Source: Pelodictyon luteolum
Lineage (GTDB): Bacteria; Bacteroidota; Chlorobiia; Chlorobiales; Chlorobiaceae
Assembly: GCA_020721225.1 (NCBI GenBank)
Contig: DYNE01000001.1
Location: forward strand, 55,603-119,602
Length of the DNA: 64,000 bases
Reading direction: 5' to 3'
Each line of letters opens with the position of its first letter. Positions within the stretch are counted from its first letter, which is position 1. Shown here piece after piece: positions 56,765 through 64,000 of the stretch. The notes under the pieces were generated by a model. It was given only the letters and a program-made list of their open reading frames with translations, was not told where the DNA came from and did not search any database. Position numbers and translations under genes: made by a program.

Positions 56765-57664
56765 ATGCCTCGTACCAGATTGTCCTTGCGTTCAGCTTTG
56801 ATGATATTCCCCGTCTCTGCGCTTCTGTTTTCTGCCTGTTCATCGTCAAAGGTTTCCTCACTCGATTCTTCCGGCTCTGTTGAAAGCAGATACGGAAAGG
56901 CTCTCGGTTACTATAACAAGGAAGACTTCGAAGATGCCGCGCTTGAACTTGAGCCGGTAATGTTTTCATCTCGCGCAACGGCGTTTGAAGACGATGTTCT
57001 TTTCCTGCTTGGACAGTCGTATTATAAATCCGAACAGTACCTGCTTGCCGTCGATATGTACTCGAGGCTTCTTCAGCAGGTTCCATCTTCGCCGTTTGCC
57101 AGGCAGGCCCAGTTCCAGCTGGCAATGTCGCATGAGCAGCTCTCTTCTCATTTTGAGCTCGATCATGAACATACCCTCAAGGCTATTCAGCAATTTGCTC
57201 TTTATCTGGAGGCCTATCCTGGCAGGGACTCTTCGCAGATATCTGCCGATGCGGATATGTACAGGGAACTTCTGAAAGTCAATCCCTCCAATGAGTCATA
57301 CAAAGAACGGTATGCAAATTTTCAGGCTGAACTTGAAAGTGTGCAGTCTCAGGGATATGCCGAAAAAGCTATAGTGAAACTTCGGGAAAAGCTTACGAAA
57401 AACACTTATTTTATCGCTCGCCAGTATATCCAGCTCAAAAAATACAAAGCAGCAGGAGTTTATTTCGATGTAGTGATCAAGCGCTATCCTGATACGATTT
57501 ATTTCGAGCAGGCGTGGAAAGGTCGAATCGATGTTATGATCGAACGCAAAAAGTGGTTTGATGCAAGACAGGCGGTCGATCAGTATCTGCAGCTATTTCC
57601 TGACAAAAGTGCCGAAATGCAGGATACTCGTGACCAGATCATGAAAAATTTCAGCAACGCCTGA
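56765..57664 (+). CDS. bamD: Outer-membrane assembly lipoprotein BamD (YfiO-like)
   Basis: 299-residue lipoprotein: the signal ends in the lipobox LFSAC (Cys about residue 25). TPR-like repeats follow: RYGKALGYYNKEDFEDAALELEPV, AFEDDVLFLLGQSYYKSEQYLLAVDMYSRLLQQVP and FARQAQFQLAMSHEQLSS, then a later YFDVVIKRYPDTIYFEQAWKGRIDV. BamD is a core partner of BamA in inserting outer-membrane beta-barrels. It is slightly longer than E. coli BamD. nadD follows after 10 bases. Confidence 0.92.
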   Translation: MPRTRLSLRSALMIFPVSALLFSACSSSKVSSLDSSGSVESRYGKALGYYNKEDFEDAALELEPVMFSSRATAFEDDVLFLLGQSYYKSEQYLLAVDMYSRLLQQVPSSPFARQAQFQLAMSHEQLSSHFELDHEHTLKAIQQFALYLEAYPGRDSSQISADADMYRELLKVNPSNESYKERYANFQAELESVQSQGYAEKAIVKLREKLTKNTYFIARQYIQLKKYKAAGVYFDVVIKRYPDTIYFEQAWKGRIDVMIERKKWFDARQAVDQYLQLFPDKSAEMQDTRDQIMKNFSNA

Positions 57665-57674
57665 ACCTTTTTCC

Positions 57675-58271
57675 GTGCATGTTGCGCTCTATGGAGGGTC
57701 GTTCGACCCTCCGCATAACGGGCATCTGGCGCTCTGCCTCTTTGCCGTTGAGTTGCTGCGTATCGACCGGCTGATTATTTCGGTATCCATCAATCCGTTC
57801 AAATGGCGGTACGGGGCAGCCGATGAACAGAGAAAGCAGATGGCTTGTCTGTTTGCGGACGAGCTTTCGCGAGTTGGCATTTCTGCAGAGGTTAGCGGAT
57901 GGGAGCTTGAAAAAAAACAACCATCATATACGGTCGATCTTATCCGTTATGTACGTTCGGTCTATCCGCTCGATCGGCTCACCCTTCTGATAGGCGAGGA
58001 CAGTTTCAGGGAGATACGCTCCTGGAAATCCTGGGAAACGCTTCCGTCTCTCTGTGATCTCGCGGTTTTCAGGCGTACTTCGCAGGAAGATCATCGGGAG
58101 AACCCCTCCTTTCCGTTTTCATCCGGCACGGTTCGTTTTATCGATTTCGATTATCCGCTTTCATCTACCGTCATCAGAGAGAGAGTTGCCGCCGATCTGC
58201 CCGTAGGTGATCTTCTGCCCTCAGCGATCAGGTGTTATATTGCAAGGCACGGGTTATACCGTCAGGGATAA
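57675..58271 (+). CDS. nadD: Nicotinate-nucleotide adenylyltransferase
   Basis: Makes deamido-NAD from nicotinate mononucleotide and ATP. 198 residues, starting at GTG 57675. The nucleotidyltransferase loop GGSFDPPHNGHL (about 7-18) holds the H-x-G-H motif; NPFKWRYGA follows, then SYTVDLIRYV and LIGEDSFREIRSWKSWETL (about 105-123), and the C-terminal SSTVIRERVA loop, all conserved in NadD. It is 10 bases after bamD and converges on argS. Confidence 0.94.
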   Translation: MHVALYGGSFDPPHNGHLALCLFAVELLRIDRLIISVSINPFKWRYGAADEQRKQMACLFADELSRVGISAEVSGWELEKKQPSYTVDLIRYVRSVYPLDRLTLLIGEDSFREIRSWKSWETLPSLCDLAVFRRTSQEDHRENPSFPFSSGTVRFIDFDYPLSSTVIRERVAADLPVGDLLPSAIRCYIARHGLYRQG

Positions 58272-58279
58272 ATCCCCAT

Positions 58280-59935
58280 TCACATCGATTCCGGCGCCGA
58301 TATACCGAGAATGGTAAACCCGTTTCGCAGTACCTGTCTGGTTGCCAGAGATAAAAAGAGTCTTGCCGTACGGATGTCGGGATCGGCCTTGAGGATCGGG
58401 CACTCCTGGTAGAATTTATGATACTGTTCGGCAACGGAGTGCAGGTACTCGACCATTTTCTGCGGTTCCAGCAGACGTATCGCCGTCCTGATGACCTCAG
58501 GATAATCAAGCAGGGTAAACCCGAGCTGGATTTCGGGTTCCAGAGAGAGTCTCTGCAGCAGATGGGCTCCTGATCCGTCCGGTTTGAATCCGACTTCTTC
58601 CGCTGCAATACGCAGCAGGCTGCAGATACGGGCATGGGCATATTGCAGGTAAAAGACGGGGTTGTCTTTCGACTGTTTTTTAGCAAGCTCGATATCGAAG
58701 TTCAGGTGCGAATCCTTGCTGCGCATGATAAAGAAAAGGCGGGTGGCATCGGCGCCGACATCATCGATCAGTTCATCCAGCAGATCGGCGTTTCCCTTTC
58801 TGGTTGACATTTTGACGGTTTCGCCGTCAACGGTAGTTGTAACGAACTGATTGATGGCTACCCGCATTTTCGATGTATCGTGACCAAGAATGCGCAGTGC
58901 CTCCAGAACATCGGGGTATTCGTCGATATGGTCGGCTCCGAACACATTGACGATAAGATCGAACTTCCGGCGGTATTTATCGAGATGATAGGCGATATCC
59001 GGCAGCCGGTAGCTTGGTTCTCCGGATGATTTTACCAGCACTTTATCTTTTTCCTGACCGAGTTTTGTGGTAAGAAACCAGGTGGCGCCCTCATATCGGT
59101 CAATGAATCCTTTCGACTCAAGCAGCTCAAGAACCCGATCGTTCGCTGATTTTCCGTTTTCTTCAGCGATGTAGAGGGTGTGTTCGTTGAAAAACGAGTC
59201 ATGTCGGATATCGATACGCGCGAGGGTTTTTTTGATGGAGCTGAAAATAATAGATTCCGCAGTATCCTTGAATATGCCGGGATCATCGCTGTCGATAAGC
59301 GACGATTCGTGTTCATGAAAGAGTATTTCCGCAATTTCCCTGATATACTCTCCCTGGTAATGGGAGTCAGGAAAAACGATATCGCGTCCGCAGCGCTCCA
59401 TATAACGGTAACGGACGGATTCCCCGAGAATCTGCATCTGCCTGCCGGCATCGTTGAAATAATACTCTCTTGTAAGGCTGTATCCCTGCGTTTCAAGCAG
59501 GTTCGCGATACAGTCGCCAAGTACCCCGCCCCGCCCTCTGCCTATGGTCAGCGGTCCGGTCGGGTTGGCGCTGACATATTCGACGATGGCGGTTCTGCCT
59601 TTGCCTGCGCACGAAGAGCCATACCCTTTGCCCTCAAGCAGGATATGCTCCACCGACTGCATGATGAACAAAGGCGTAAGGTAGAAGTTAATGAATCCCG
59701 GTCCGGCAATCTCAATGCGCTCAACGGTACCGTCAGGAAAGATCATCTGTCCGATAAGTTCGGCTGCCAGTTCTCTCGGGTTCCGACGACACTCTTTCGA
59801 GAGCAGAAGTGCGATGTTGGTCGAGAAATCACCGTTTTTTTTGTCGGTGGGTTTTTCGATCTGCACCGGTTTGTCAGTTTCTATTGCAGCGGACTGCAGT
59901 GCACTTTTGATGACCGGGAGTAAAAATTCTTGCAT
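58280..59935 (-). CDS. argS: Arginyl-tRNA synthetase
   Basis: Charges tRNA-Arg. 551 residues. The N-terminal Arg-specific domain ([15 protein letters not shown]) is followed by the class I core. The usual HIGH-type motif, normally PLH(V/I)GHGRG, reads [17 protein letters not shown] here (about 122-138), with Thr and Arg at both His positions. The KMSKS-type loop is VKMSTRKGN (about 368-376). [25 protein letters not shown] and the C-terminal anticodon-binding region are standard. The frame is intact and the gene should be essential, so the altered motif is presumably functional. Confidence 0.95.
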   Translation of the reverse strand: MQEFLLPVIKSALQSAAIETDKPVQIEKPTDKKNGDFSTNIALLLSKECRRNPRELAAELIGQMIFPDGTVERIEIAGPGFINFYLTPLFIMQSVEHILLEGKGYGSSCAGKGRTAIVEYVSANPTGPLTIGRGRGGVLGDCIANLLETQGYSLTREYYFNDAGRQMQILGESVRYRYMERCGRDIVFPDSHYQGEYIREIAEILFHEHESSLIDSDDPGIFKDTAESIIFSSIKKTLARIDIRHDSFFNEHTLYIAEENGKSANDRVLELLESKGFIDRYEGATWFLTTKLGQEKDKVLVKSSGEPSYRLPDIAYHLDKYRRKFDLIVNVFGADHIDEYPDVLEALRILGHDTSKMRVAINQFVTTTVDGETVKMSTRKGNADLLDELIDDVGADATRLFFIMRSKDSHLNFDIELAKKQSKDNPVFYLQYAHARICSLLRIAAEEVGFKPDGSGAHLLQRLSLEPEIQLGFTLLDYPEVIRTAIRLLEPQKMVEYLHSVAEQYHKFYQECPILKADPDIRTARLFLSLATRQVLRNGFTILGISAPESM

Positions 59936-59944
59936 CGGAACAGG

Positions 59945-60646
59945 TTATAAGGTTTCGGTACGGGACTCATGAAGCCGTTCGAGCAGGCCGACCGGGTCCA
60001 GTTGCATGAAATCATCGATTATTTCAAGGACGTTACTGCAGGCGGCAAAGGCGTCATGGCTGTTTGTTGTGGTCAGCGCAACGCAGCTCATTCCCGCTCT
60101 TGAAGCGGCTTCGATTCCCGGCAGCGCATCTTCGAAAACAATACAGTCCGCAGGTTCGACTTCAAGCAGTTCTGCCGCCCTGAGAAATATGTCCGGAGCG
60201 GGTTTGCCCTCCTTGACATGATGGGAGCCTACGATGGCCTGAAAAAAACGTCTGGTTTCAAGAAGGCCAAGGACATAGTCGGTATTTTTCGCACCTGAAC
60301 CGGTACCTACGGCAAGGGCGATACCGGCCATCTCTGCATGTTCAAGAAAGGTATGGAGGCCTGAAAGGGGTTTGATAAGAGAACGGGAATTTACCCGGTA
60401 GAGAAAATCTTTCAATTCCGTCAGCCGCTCGGCTTCCTGGGGAGTGATGTCGGGATCGAGAAAATATCGAAGCACATCAGGGCCTTTCATGCCCGCCGTT
60501 TCGACAAGGTACCGTTCCGGATCGAGTCCTTCGAGGCCGTAGTCCCTGAATAGCTCGACCCATGATGCAGCATGCAGTTTCATGTTGTCCGTCAGGACTC
60601 CGTCCATATCGAAAATAAAGGCATATTGTTTCGCTGGCAGTATCAT
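59945..60646 (-). CDS. HAD-family phosphatase / beta-phosphoglucomutase-like
   Basis: About 233 residues from ATG 60646 (MILPAKQYAFIFDMDGVLTDN); an in-frame ATG at 60685 would add 13 residues. HAD motif I DMDGVLTD (about 11-18), motif II in VGTGSG (about 111-116), motif III Lys in KEGKPAPDIFLRA (about 145), and motif IV FEDALPGIEAA. The helical cap follows motif I (AGMKGPDVLRYFL), as in beta-phosphoglucomutase and phosphoglycolate phosphatase. Substrate unknown. Confidence 0.88.
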   Translation of the reverse strand: MILPAKQYAFIFDMDGVLTDNMKLHAASWVELFRDYGLEGLDPERYLVETAGMKGPDVLRYFLDPDITPQEAERLTELKDFLYRVNSRSLIKPLSGLHTFLEHAEMAGIALAVGTGSGAKNTDYVLGLLETRRFFQAIVGSHHVKEGKPAPDIFLRAAELLEVEPADCIVFEDALPGIEAASRAGMSCVALTTTNSHDAFAACSNVLEIIDDFMQLDPVGLLERLHESRTETL

Positions 60647-60688
60647 CGTATCATTTTTCGGAATTGTAGAGAGTGCCCGGTGCAAAGC

Positions 60689-61711
60689 TTATCCAAGCTT
60701 CATGGCGGTCCGGACTTCCTGCATGGTTTGCGAGGCAAGAGCACGGGCTTTTATTTCGCCTTCGAGCAGAATCTCCCGGACAAGCTCTATCCGGTCCTCA
60801 TAGTAGCGGCGTTTTTCAAGAAGCGGTTCCAGTTCCTCCGAAATTGCGGCTGCACAGAGCTTTTTGCAGTCAACGCAGCCGAGAGCGCCGGAACGGCAAC
60901 CGGTTTCGATGGAATCAAGCTCCTCCCGGGCAGTAAACCGTTTATGGTAGCTGAAGACCGTGCAGACTTCCGGTCGTCCGGGATCGTTTCTTCTGACTTT
61001 CAAGGTGTCCGTTACGGCGTTTCTGACTTTTTTGAGCACCTCTTCCGGCGTGTCGGAAAGCAGTATGGTGTTCCCGAGCGATTTTGACATTTTCGCTTTG
61101 CCGTCGAGACCGACCAGCCTTGAAAATTTCGTGATTTTTGGCTCAGGCTCCGGAAAAACGTTTCCGGTTTCAGGATGAGGGTAGTGGAAATTGAATTTAC
61201 GGGCGATCTCTCTGGTTATTTCAACATGCGGGATCTGATCTTCGCCTACTGGTACGATATTTCCCTTGTAGAGCAGTATGTCCGCTGCCTGCAGAACCGG
61301 ATATCCGAGATGTCCGTATGTCAGGGAGTCCATGTTCAGGTCGCGAACCTGTTCCTTCAGTGTCGGATTTCGTTCAAGTCTCGATGAGGTTATCAGCATG
61401 GCGAAAAGGAGAAACAGCTCTGCATGCTCCTTGACCTGCGACTGCCGGAAAACAGGGCTTTTTTCCGGATCCACTCCCGCGGCAAGCCAGTCCAGCAGCA
61501 TATCGATGGTGTGCTGGTATGCGTCGGCAGTTTCCAGCGATGTGGTCAGAATATGATAGTCCGCTATGAGAAAGCAGGTTTCATAAACTCTTGAGCCGTC
61601 TTCTGCAAGGAGGTTCTGCTGGTGAACCCAGTTTTCAAGTGCGCCGGTGTAGTGTCCAAGGTGCAGTTTCCCGGTCGGCCGCATCCCGCTTAAAATGCGA
61701 AGAGTTCCCAT
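60689..61711 (-). CDS. trpS: Tryptophanyl-tRNA synthetase
   Basis: Charges tRNA-Trp. I chose ATG 61711 (MGTLRILSGMRPTGKLHLGHYTG), where conservation begins; the open frame runs 50 codons further upstream without family sequence. 340 residues. HIGH motif HLGH (about 17-20), LMYPV-type block YGHLGYPVLQAADILLYKG, GEDQIPHVEITREIARKFN, and the KMSKS motif KMSKSLGN (about 203-210). Four cysteines (VCTVFSY, GCRSG...GCVDCKKLC) near the C-terminus may bind zinc or an iron-sulfur cluster, as seen in some bacterial TrpRS. Confidence 0.95.
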   Translation of the reverse strand: MGTLRILSGMRPTGKLHLGHYTGALENWVHQQNLLAEDGSRVYETCFLIADYHILTTSLETADAYQHTIDMLLDWLAAGVDPEKSPVFRQSQVKEHAELFLLFAMLITSSRLERNPTLKEQVRDLNMDSLTYGHLGYPVLQAADILLYKGNIVPVGEDQIPHVEITREIARKFNFHYPHPETGNVFPEPEPKITKFSRLVGLDGKAKMSKSLGNTILLSDTPEEVLKKVRNAVTDTLKVRRNDPGRPEVCTVFSYHKRFTAREELDSIETGCRSGALGCVDCKKLCAAAISEELEPLLEKRRYYEDRIELVREILLEGEIKARALASQTMQEVRTAMKLG

Positions 61712-61926
61712 AAAAAAGTTGTCCGCCGCAGGGAATTGAAAGAAGATAAAAAACTGCCCCTTGCGGCGCTGTCGCAGTCGTTTATAGTTGCCGTAAATGC
61801 TTAGGAAGTTATAACAGTTGCAAGAAAGATAAAAGACCTTTTGTTTGTTTTTTGTTTTCATTACACTATATTATGCAACTTGTTTCGATTTCTTGACACA
61901 AAAAGATTTCTGAAACAGCTATATTT

Positions 61927-62028
61927 AGAGAGTAAGTCCTATACAACATTCGGTTGCCCAACCATGTCAGATCCGGAAGGAAGCAGCATCCGGTAATTCG
62001 AGTGTGTGATATAGTAAGCTTGCTCTCT
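61927..62028 (+). ncRNA. ffs: Signal recognition particle RNA, small bacterial type (4.5S)
   Basis: About 102 bases. The core ATCCGGAAGGAAGCAGCAT at 61971-61989 is the near-invariant SRP RNA apical region, with the GGAA tetraloop and the asymmetric loop bound by Ffh. The ends pair: AGAGAGTAAG (61927-61936) with CTTGCTCTCT (62019-62028, one G-U). A run of T follows at 62028-62036 as terminator. It is divergent from trpS. Confidence 0.93.
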
Positions 62029-62065
62029 TTTTTTTTGAACAAAATCAATCGCACGGAAGGTTACC

Positions 62066-63115
62066 ATGGAATCAGGAACCGCAAAGAAAGAACTGCTCAA
62101 TGCGCCTGTACGGCATATTGATATCAAACAGCTTAATATTGTTCCCCTCATTGACCAGATGGGAGATACCGCCTTTCAGGCCCGCAATCTCGCAAGAGCC
62201 GCTACGATTGTGGATCTCATGCAGCAGGACAAGGAGTGCGCCGTCATCCTCACGCTCGCCGGTTCGCTCATCAGCGCCGGTCTTAAGCAGGTCATCATCG
62301 ACATGATCGACAACCACATGGTTGACGCCATCGTCTCCACCGGCGCCAACATCGTCGATCAGGACTTTTTCGAAGCGCTCGGCTTCAAACACTACAAAGG
62401 CACGCCGTTCATCGACGACGCCATTCTTCGCGACATGCACGTCGATCGCATCTACGACACCTATATCGACGAGGACGACCTGCGCGTCTGCGACGAAACC
62501 ATGGGCAAGATCGCCGACTCCATGCAGCCCGGCGCGTACTCGTCGCGCGAGTTCATCATCGAGATGGCAAAATACATCGAGGCAAACAACCTCGACAAAA
62601 ACTCCATCGTCTATAAAGCATACGAAAAGGGTGTACCGATTTTCTGTCCGGCATTCAGCGACTGCTCGGCCGGTTTCGGTCTGGTGCACCACCAGTGGCA
62701 CAATCCGGACAACCATGTGGCCATCGACTCCGTGAAGGATTTCCGTGAGCTGACCAAAGTCAAAATCGAGAACGACAGAACCGGCATTTTCATGATCGGT
62801 GGCGGCGTGCCCAAGAACTTCACGCAGGACATCGTAGTGGCAGCCGAAGTGCTCGGTTACGAGGAGGTCTCCATGCACACCTATGCCGTGCAGATCACCG
62901 TCGCTGACGAACGTGACGGTGCGCTTTCCGGTTCCACCCTCAAAGAGGCCAGTTCCTGGGGCAAGGTCGATACCGTGTACGAGCAGATGGTGTTTGCCGA
63001 GGCAACCATCGCCATGCCGCTCATCGCCGGCTATGCCTATCACAAGCGCAACTGGGAAGGTCGTACGGCAAAGAACTTCAACGCAATGCTCGACAAACAG
63101 AGCGTCAGCGCATAA
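62066..63115 (+). CDS. Deoxyhypusine synthase-family protein
   Basis: 349 residues. NAD-binding and substrate blocks of the family are clear: ILTLAGSLISAGLKQVI (about 61-77), IVSTGANIVDQDFFEALG, IGGGVPKNFTQ (about 245-255), and the catalytic Lys in SSWGKVD (about 299-305). Eukaryotes and archaea use this fold to modify eIF5A with spermidine; bacteria lack eIF5A, and bacterial members make other spermidine-derived products such as homospermidine, or are uncharacterised. Base composition changes inside the gene: the 60 bases from 62101 are 42% GC, those from 62221 are 68% GC. transaldolase follows after 21 bases. Confidence 0.9.
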   Translation: MESGTAKKELLNAPVRHIDIKQLNIVPLIDQMGDTAFQARNLARAATIVDLMQQDKECAVILTLAGSLISAGLKQVIIDMIDNHMVDAIVSTGANIVDQDFFEALGFKHYKGTPFIDDAILRDMHVDRIYDTYIDEDDLRVCDETMGKIADSMQPGAYSSREFIIEMAKYIEANNLDKNSIVYKAYEKGVPIFCPAFSDCSAGFGLVHHQWHNPDNHVAIDSVKDFRELTKVKIENDRTGIFMIGGGVPKNFTQDIVVAAEVLGYEEVSMHTYAVQITVADERDGALSGSTLKEASSWGKVDTVYEQMVFAEATIAMPLIAGYAYHKRNWEGRTAKNFNAMLDKQSVSA

Positions 63116-63136
63116 CCGATCATAAAAGGGGGACGC

Positions 63137-63805
63137 ATGAAATTCTTCATCGATACCGCCAATCTCGACGAAATCCGTTCAGCCGCCGAACTCGGCGTGC
63201 TGGACGGCGTCACCACCAACCCTTCGCTCATCGCGAAGATAGTCGGCGACCCGTCGAACTTCACCTACAACGACTTCAAGGCGCACATCGCCCGTATCTG
63301 CCATATCGTTGATGGCCCGGTCAGCGCCGAGGTCACCTGCCTCAAGGCCGAGGAGATGATCGCCGAAGGCGAAGATCTCGCATCGATTCACGAAAACGTG
63401 GTGGTCAAATGTCCGCTTACCATAGACGGCCTGAAGGCTATCAAGCACTTCTCCGCCAACGGAATCCGCACGAACGCAACGCTCGTCTTCTCGCCGAACC
63501 AGGCGCTGCTTGCCGCCAAAGCCGGAGCGGACTACGTGAGCCCCTTCGTCGGCCGGCTCGACGACATCAGCACCGACGGCATGGCGCTGGTCGAGCAGAT
63601 CGTCACGATATACGGTAACTACGGCTTCATGACCGAAGTGATCGTGGCCAGCGTCCGCCATCCGCAGCACGTCGTCACCGCCGCCATGATGGGAGCCGAC
63701 ATCGCAACCATCCCTTACGGCGTTATCAAACAGCTCGCCAACCACCCGCTCACCGAAGCGGGCCTTACGAAGTTCATGGATGATGCTGCCGTGATGAAAA
63801 AATAG
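63137..63805 (+). CDS. tal: Transaldolase (small TalB/FSA-like subfamily)
   Basis: 222 residues, the short transaldolase type. N-terminal [22 protein letters not shown] (about 27-35), the Schiff-base Lys in VVVKCPL (about 88-94), [29 protein letters not shown], and the C-terminal [16 protein letters not shown] are all conserved. It moves a dihydroxyacetone unit in the pentose phosphate pathway; fructose-6-phosphate aldolases share this fold. The Shine-Dalgarno is GGGGG. Its high GC (68% in the 60 bases from 63541) matches the 3' part of the upstream gene. Confidence 0.94.
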   Translation: MKFFIDTANLDEIRSAAELGVLDGVTTNPSLIAKIVGDPSNFTYNDFKAHIARICHIVDGPVSAEVTCLKAEEMIAEGEDLASIHENVVVKCPLTIDGLKAIKHFSANGIRTNATLVFSPNQALLAAKAGADYVSPFVGRLDDISTDGMALVEQIVTIYGNYGFMTEVIVASVRHPQHVVTAAMMGADIATIPYGVIKQLANHPLTEAGLTKFMDDAAVMKK

Positions 63806-63844
63806 GCGTTTCGGGTGACATTGCTTTCCTTTCAAGTTCCCTGC

Positions 63845-63878
63845 AAGCCGGATATGCCCTGCATCACCGGCTTTTTTT
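63845..63878 (+). terminator. Intrinsic terminator after the transaldolase gene
   Basis: Stem AAGCCGG / CCGGCTT with a loop of 15 bases and a T-run. The remaining bases to 64000 are AT-rich and show no gene. Confidence 0.88.
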
Positions 63879-64000
63879 ATTGGTGCACCGCTATTCCAAG
63901 GCATGAACCCCTGCTGGTTTGTCGGTAACTATAAACGGCGGTTATATAGTGCCTGACAGAAAAGTCTTTTTTTTATAAAAAGCAACTCATTTTATAAGTC

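Noticed and set aside
62072-63043. 323-codon minus-strand frame opposite the deoxyhypusine synthase gene
   Set aside because: Rich in Val/Asp/His runs that come from complementing GAC/ATC codons; typical GC-rich shadow.

Overview
The window looks like the replication-origin region of a green sulfur bacterium (Chlorobiaceae). The main evidence is an intact bchU (bacteriochlorophyllide C-20 methyltransferase, used for BChl c/e), flavocytochrome c sulfide dehydrogenase (fccAB) with soxYZ-type genes, an ATP synthase cluster that stops at atpH, and a division/cell-wall cluster with a meso-diaminopimelate MurE. I cannot name the species.

Layout. 1-2236 (minus): soxY-like, soxZ, fccA and fccB (cut by the window edge), a periplasmic sulfur-oxidation set. 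2717-7056 (plus): two perfect 16-bp parS sites flanking mnmG, then a family-B DNA polymerase. 7292-8515: a flavodiiron protein, ended by a bidirectional terminator. 8591-12897 (minus): dciA-like, recF, dnaN, dnaA. 12898-13338: oriC, with DnaA boxes of the form TTATCAACA, a 33-bp palindrome and an AT-rich stretch. 13339-19042 (plus): rpmH, rnpA, yidD, yidC, a PAP2 phosphatase, a ROK kinase and rlmD. On both sides of oriC the nearest genes are read away from the origin.

19043-26314 is an accessory, defence-like island. It holds an ImmA/IrrE-type regulator-protease with a DUF4411 (PIN-like) toxin and a DUF2971 protein, a decayed vapBC pair, and a 1152-residue fusion protein: TIR, seven WD40 repeats, Roc-type GTPase, COR-like region, zinc ribbon, DUF4365 nuclease-like domain. 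The WD40 part of that gene is much more AT-rich than both flanks, so the gene looks like a recent domain mosaic. This is my best candidate for an undescribed system.

26315-30911 (minus): DUF1232, rhomboid protease, pgk, mltG, chorismate mutase, NYN/YacP. 31005-48097 (plus): a complete-looking dcw cluster from mraZ to ftsZ, lacking murB and ddl, with a three-repeat MraZ operator in front. 48127-49413: a CoA-transferase. 49534-50553 (minus): bchU. 50755-51721: a small conserved-looking gene and pgeF. 51990-55236: atpZ/atpI-like genes, atpB, atpE, atpF, atpH. 55352: tRNA-Ala(CGC). 55714-58271: an exported DsrE-like protein, bamD, nadD. 58280-61711 (minus): argS, a HAD phosphatase, trpS. 61927-62028: the small SRP RNA. 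62066-63805: a deoxyhypusine-synthase-family gene and a transaldolase, both with strikingly high GC starting inside the first gene.

All calls are from reading the sequence and recalled family motifs; no database search was run. GC figures are hand counts of single 60-base lines.
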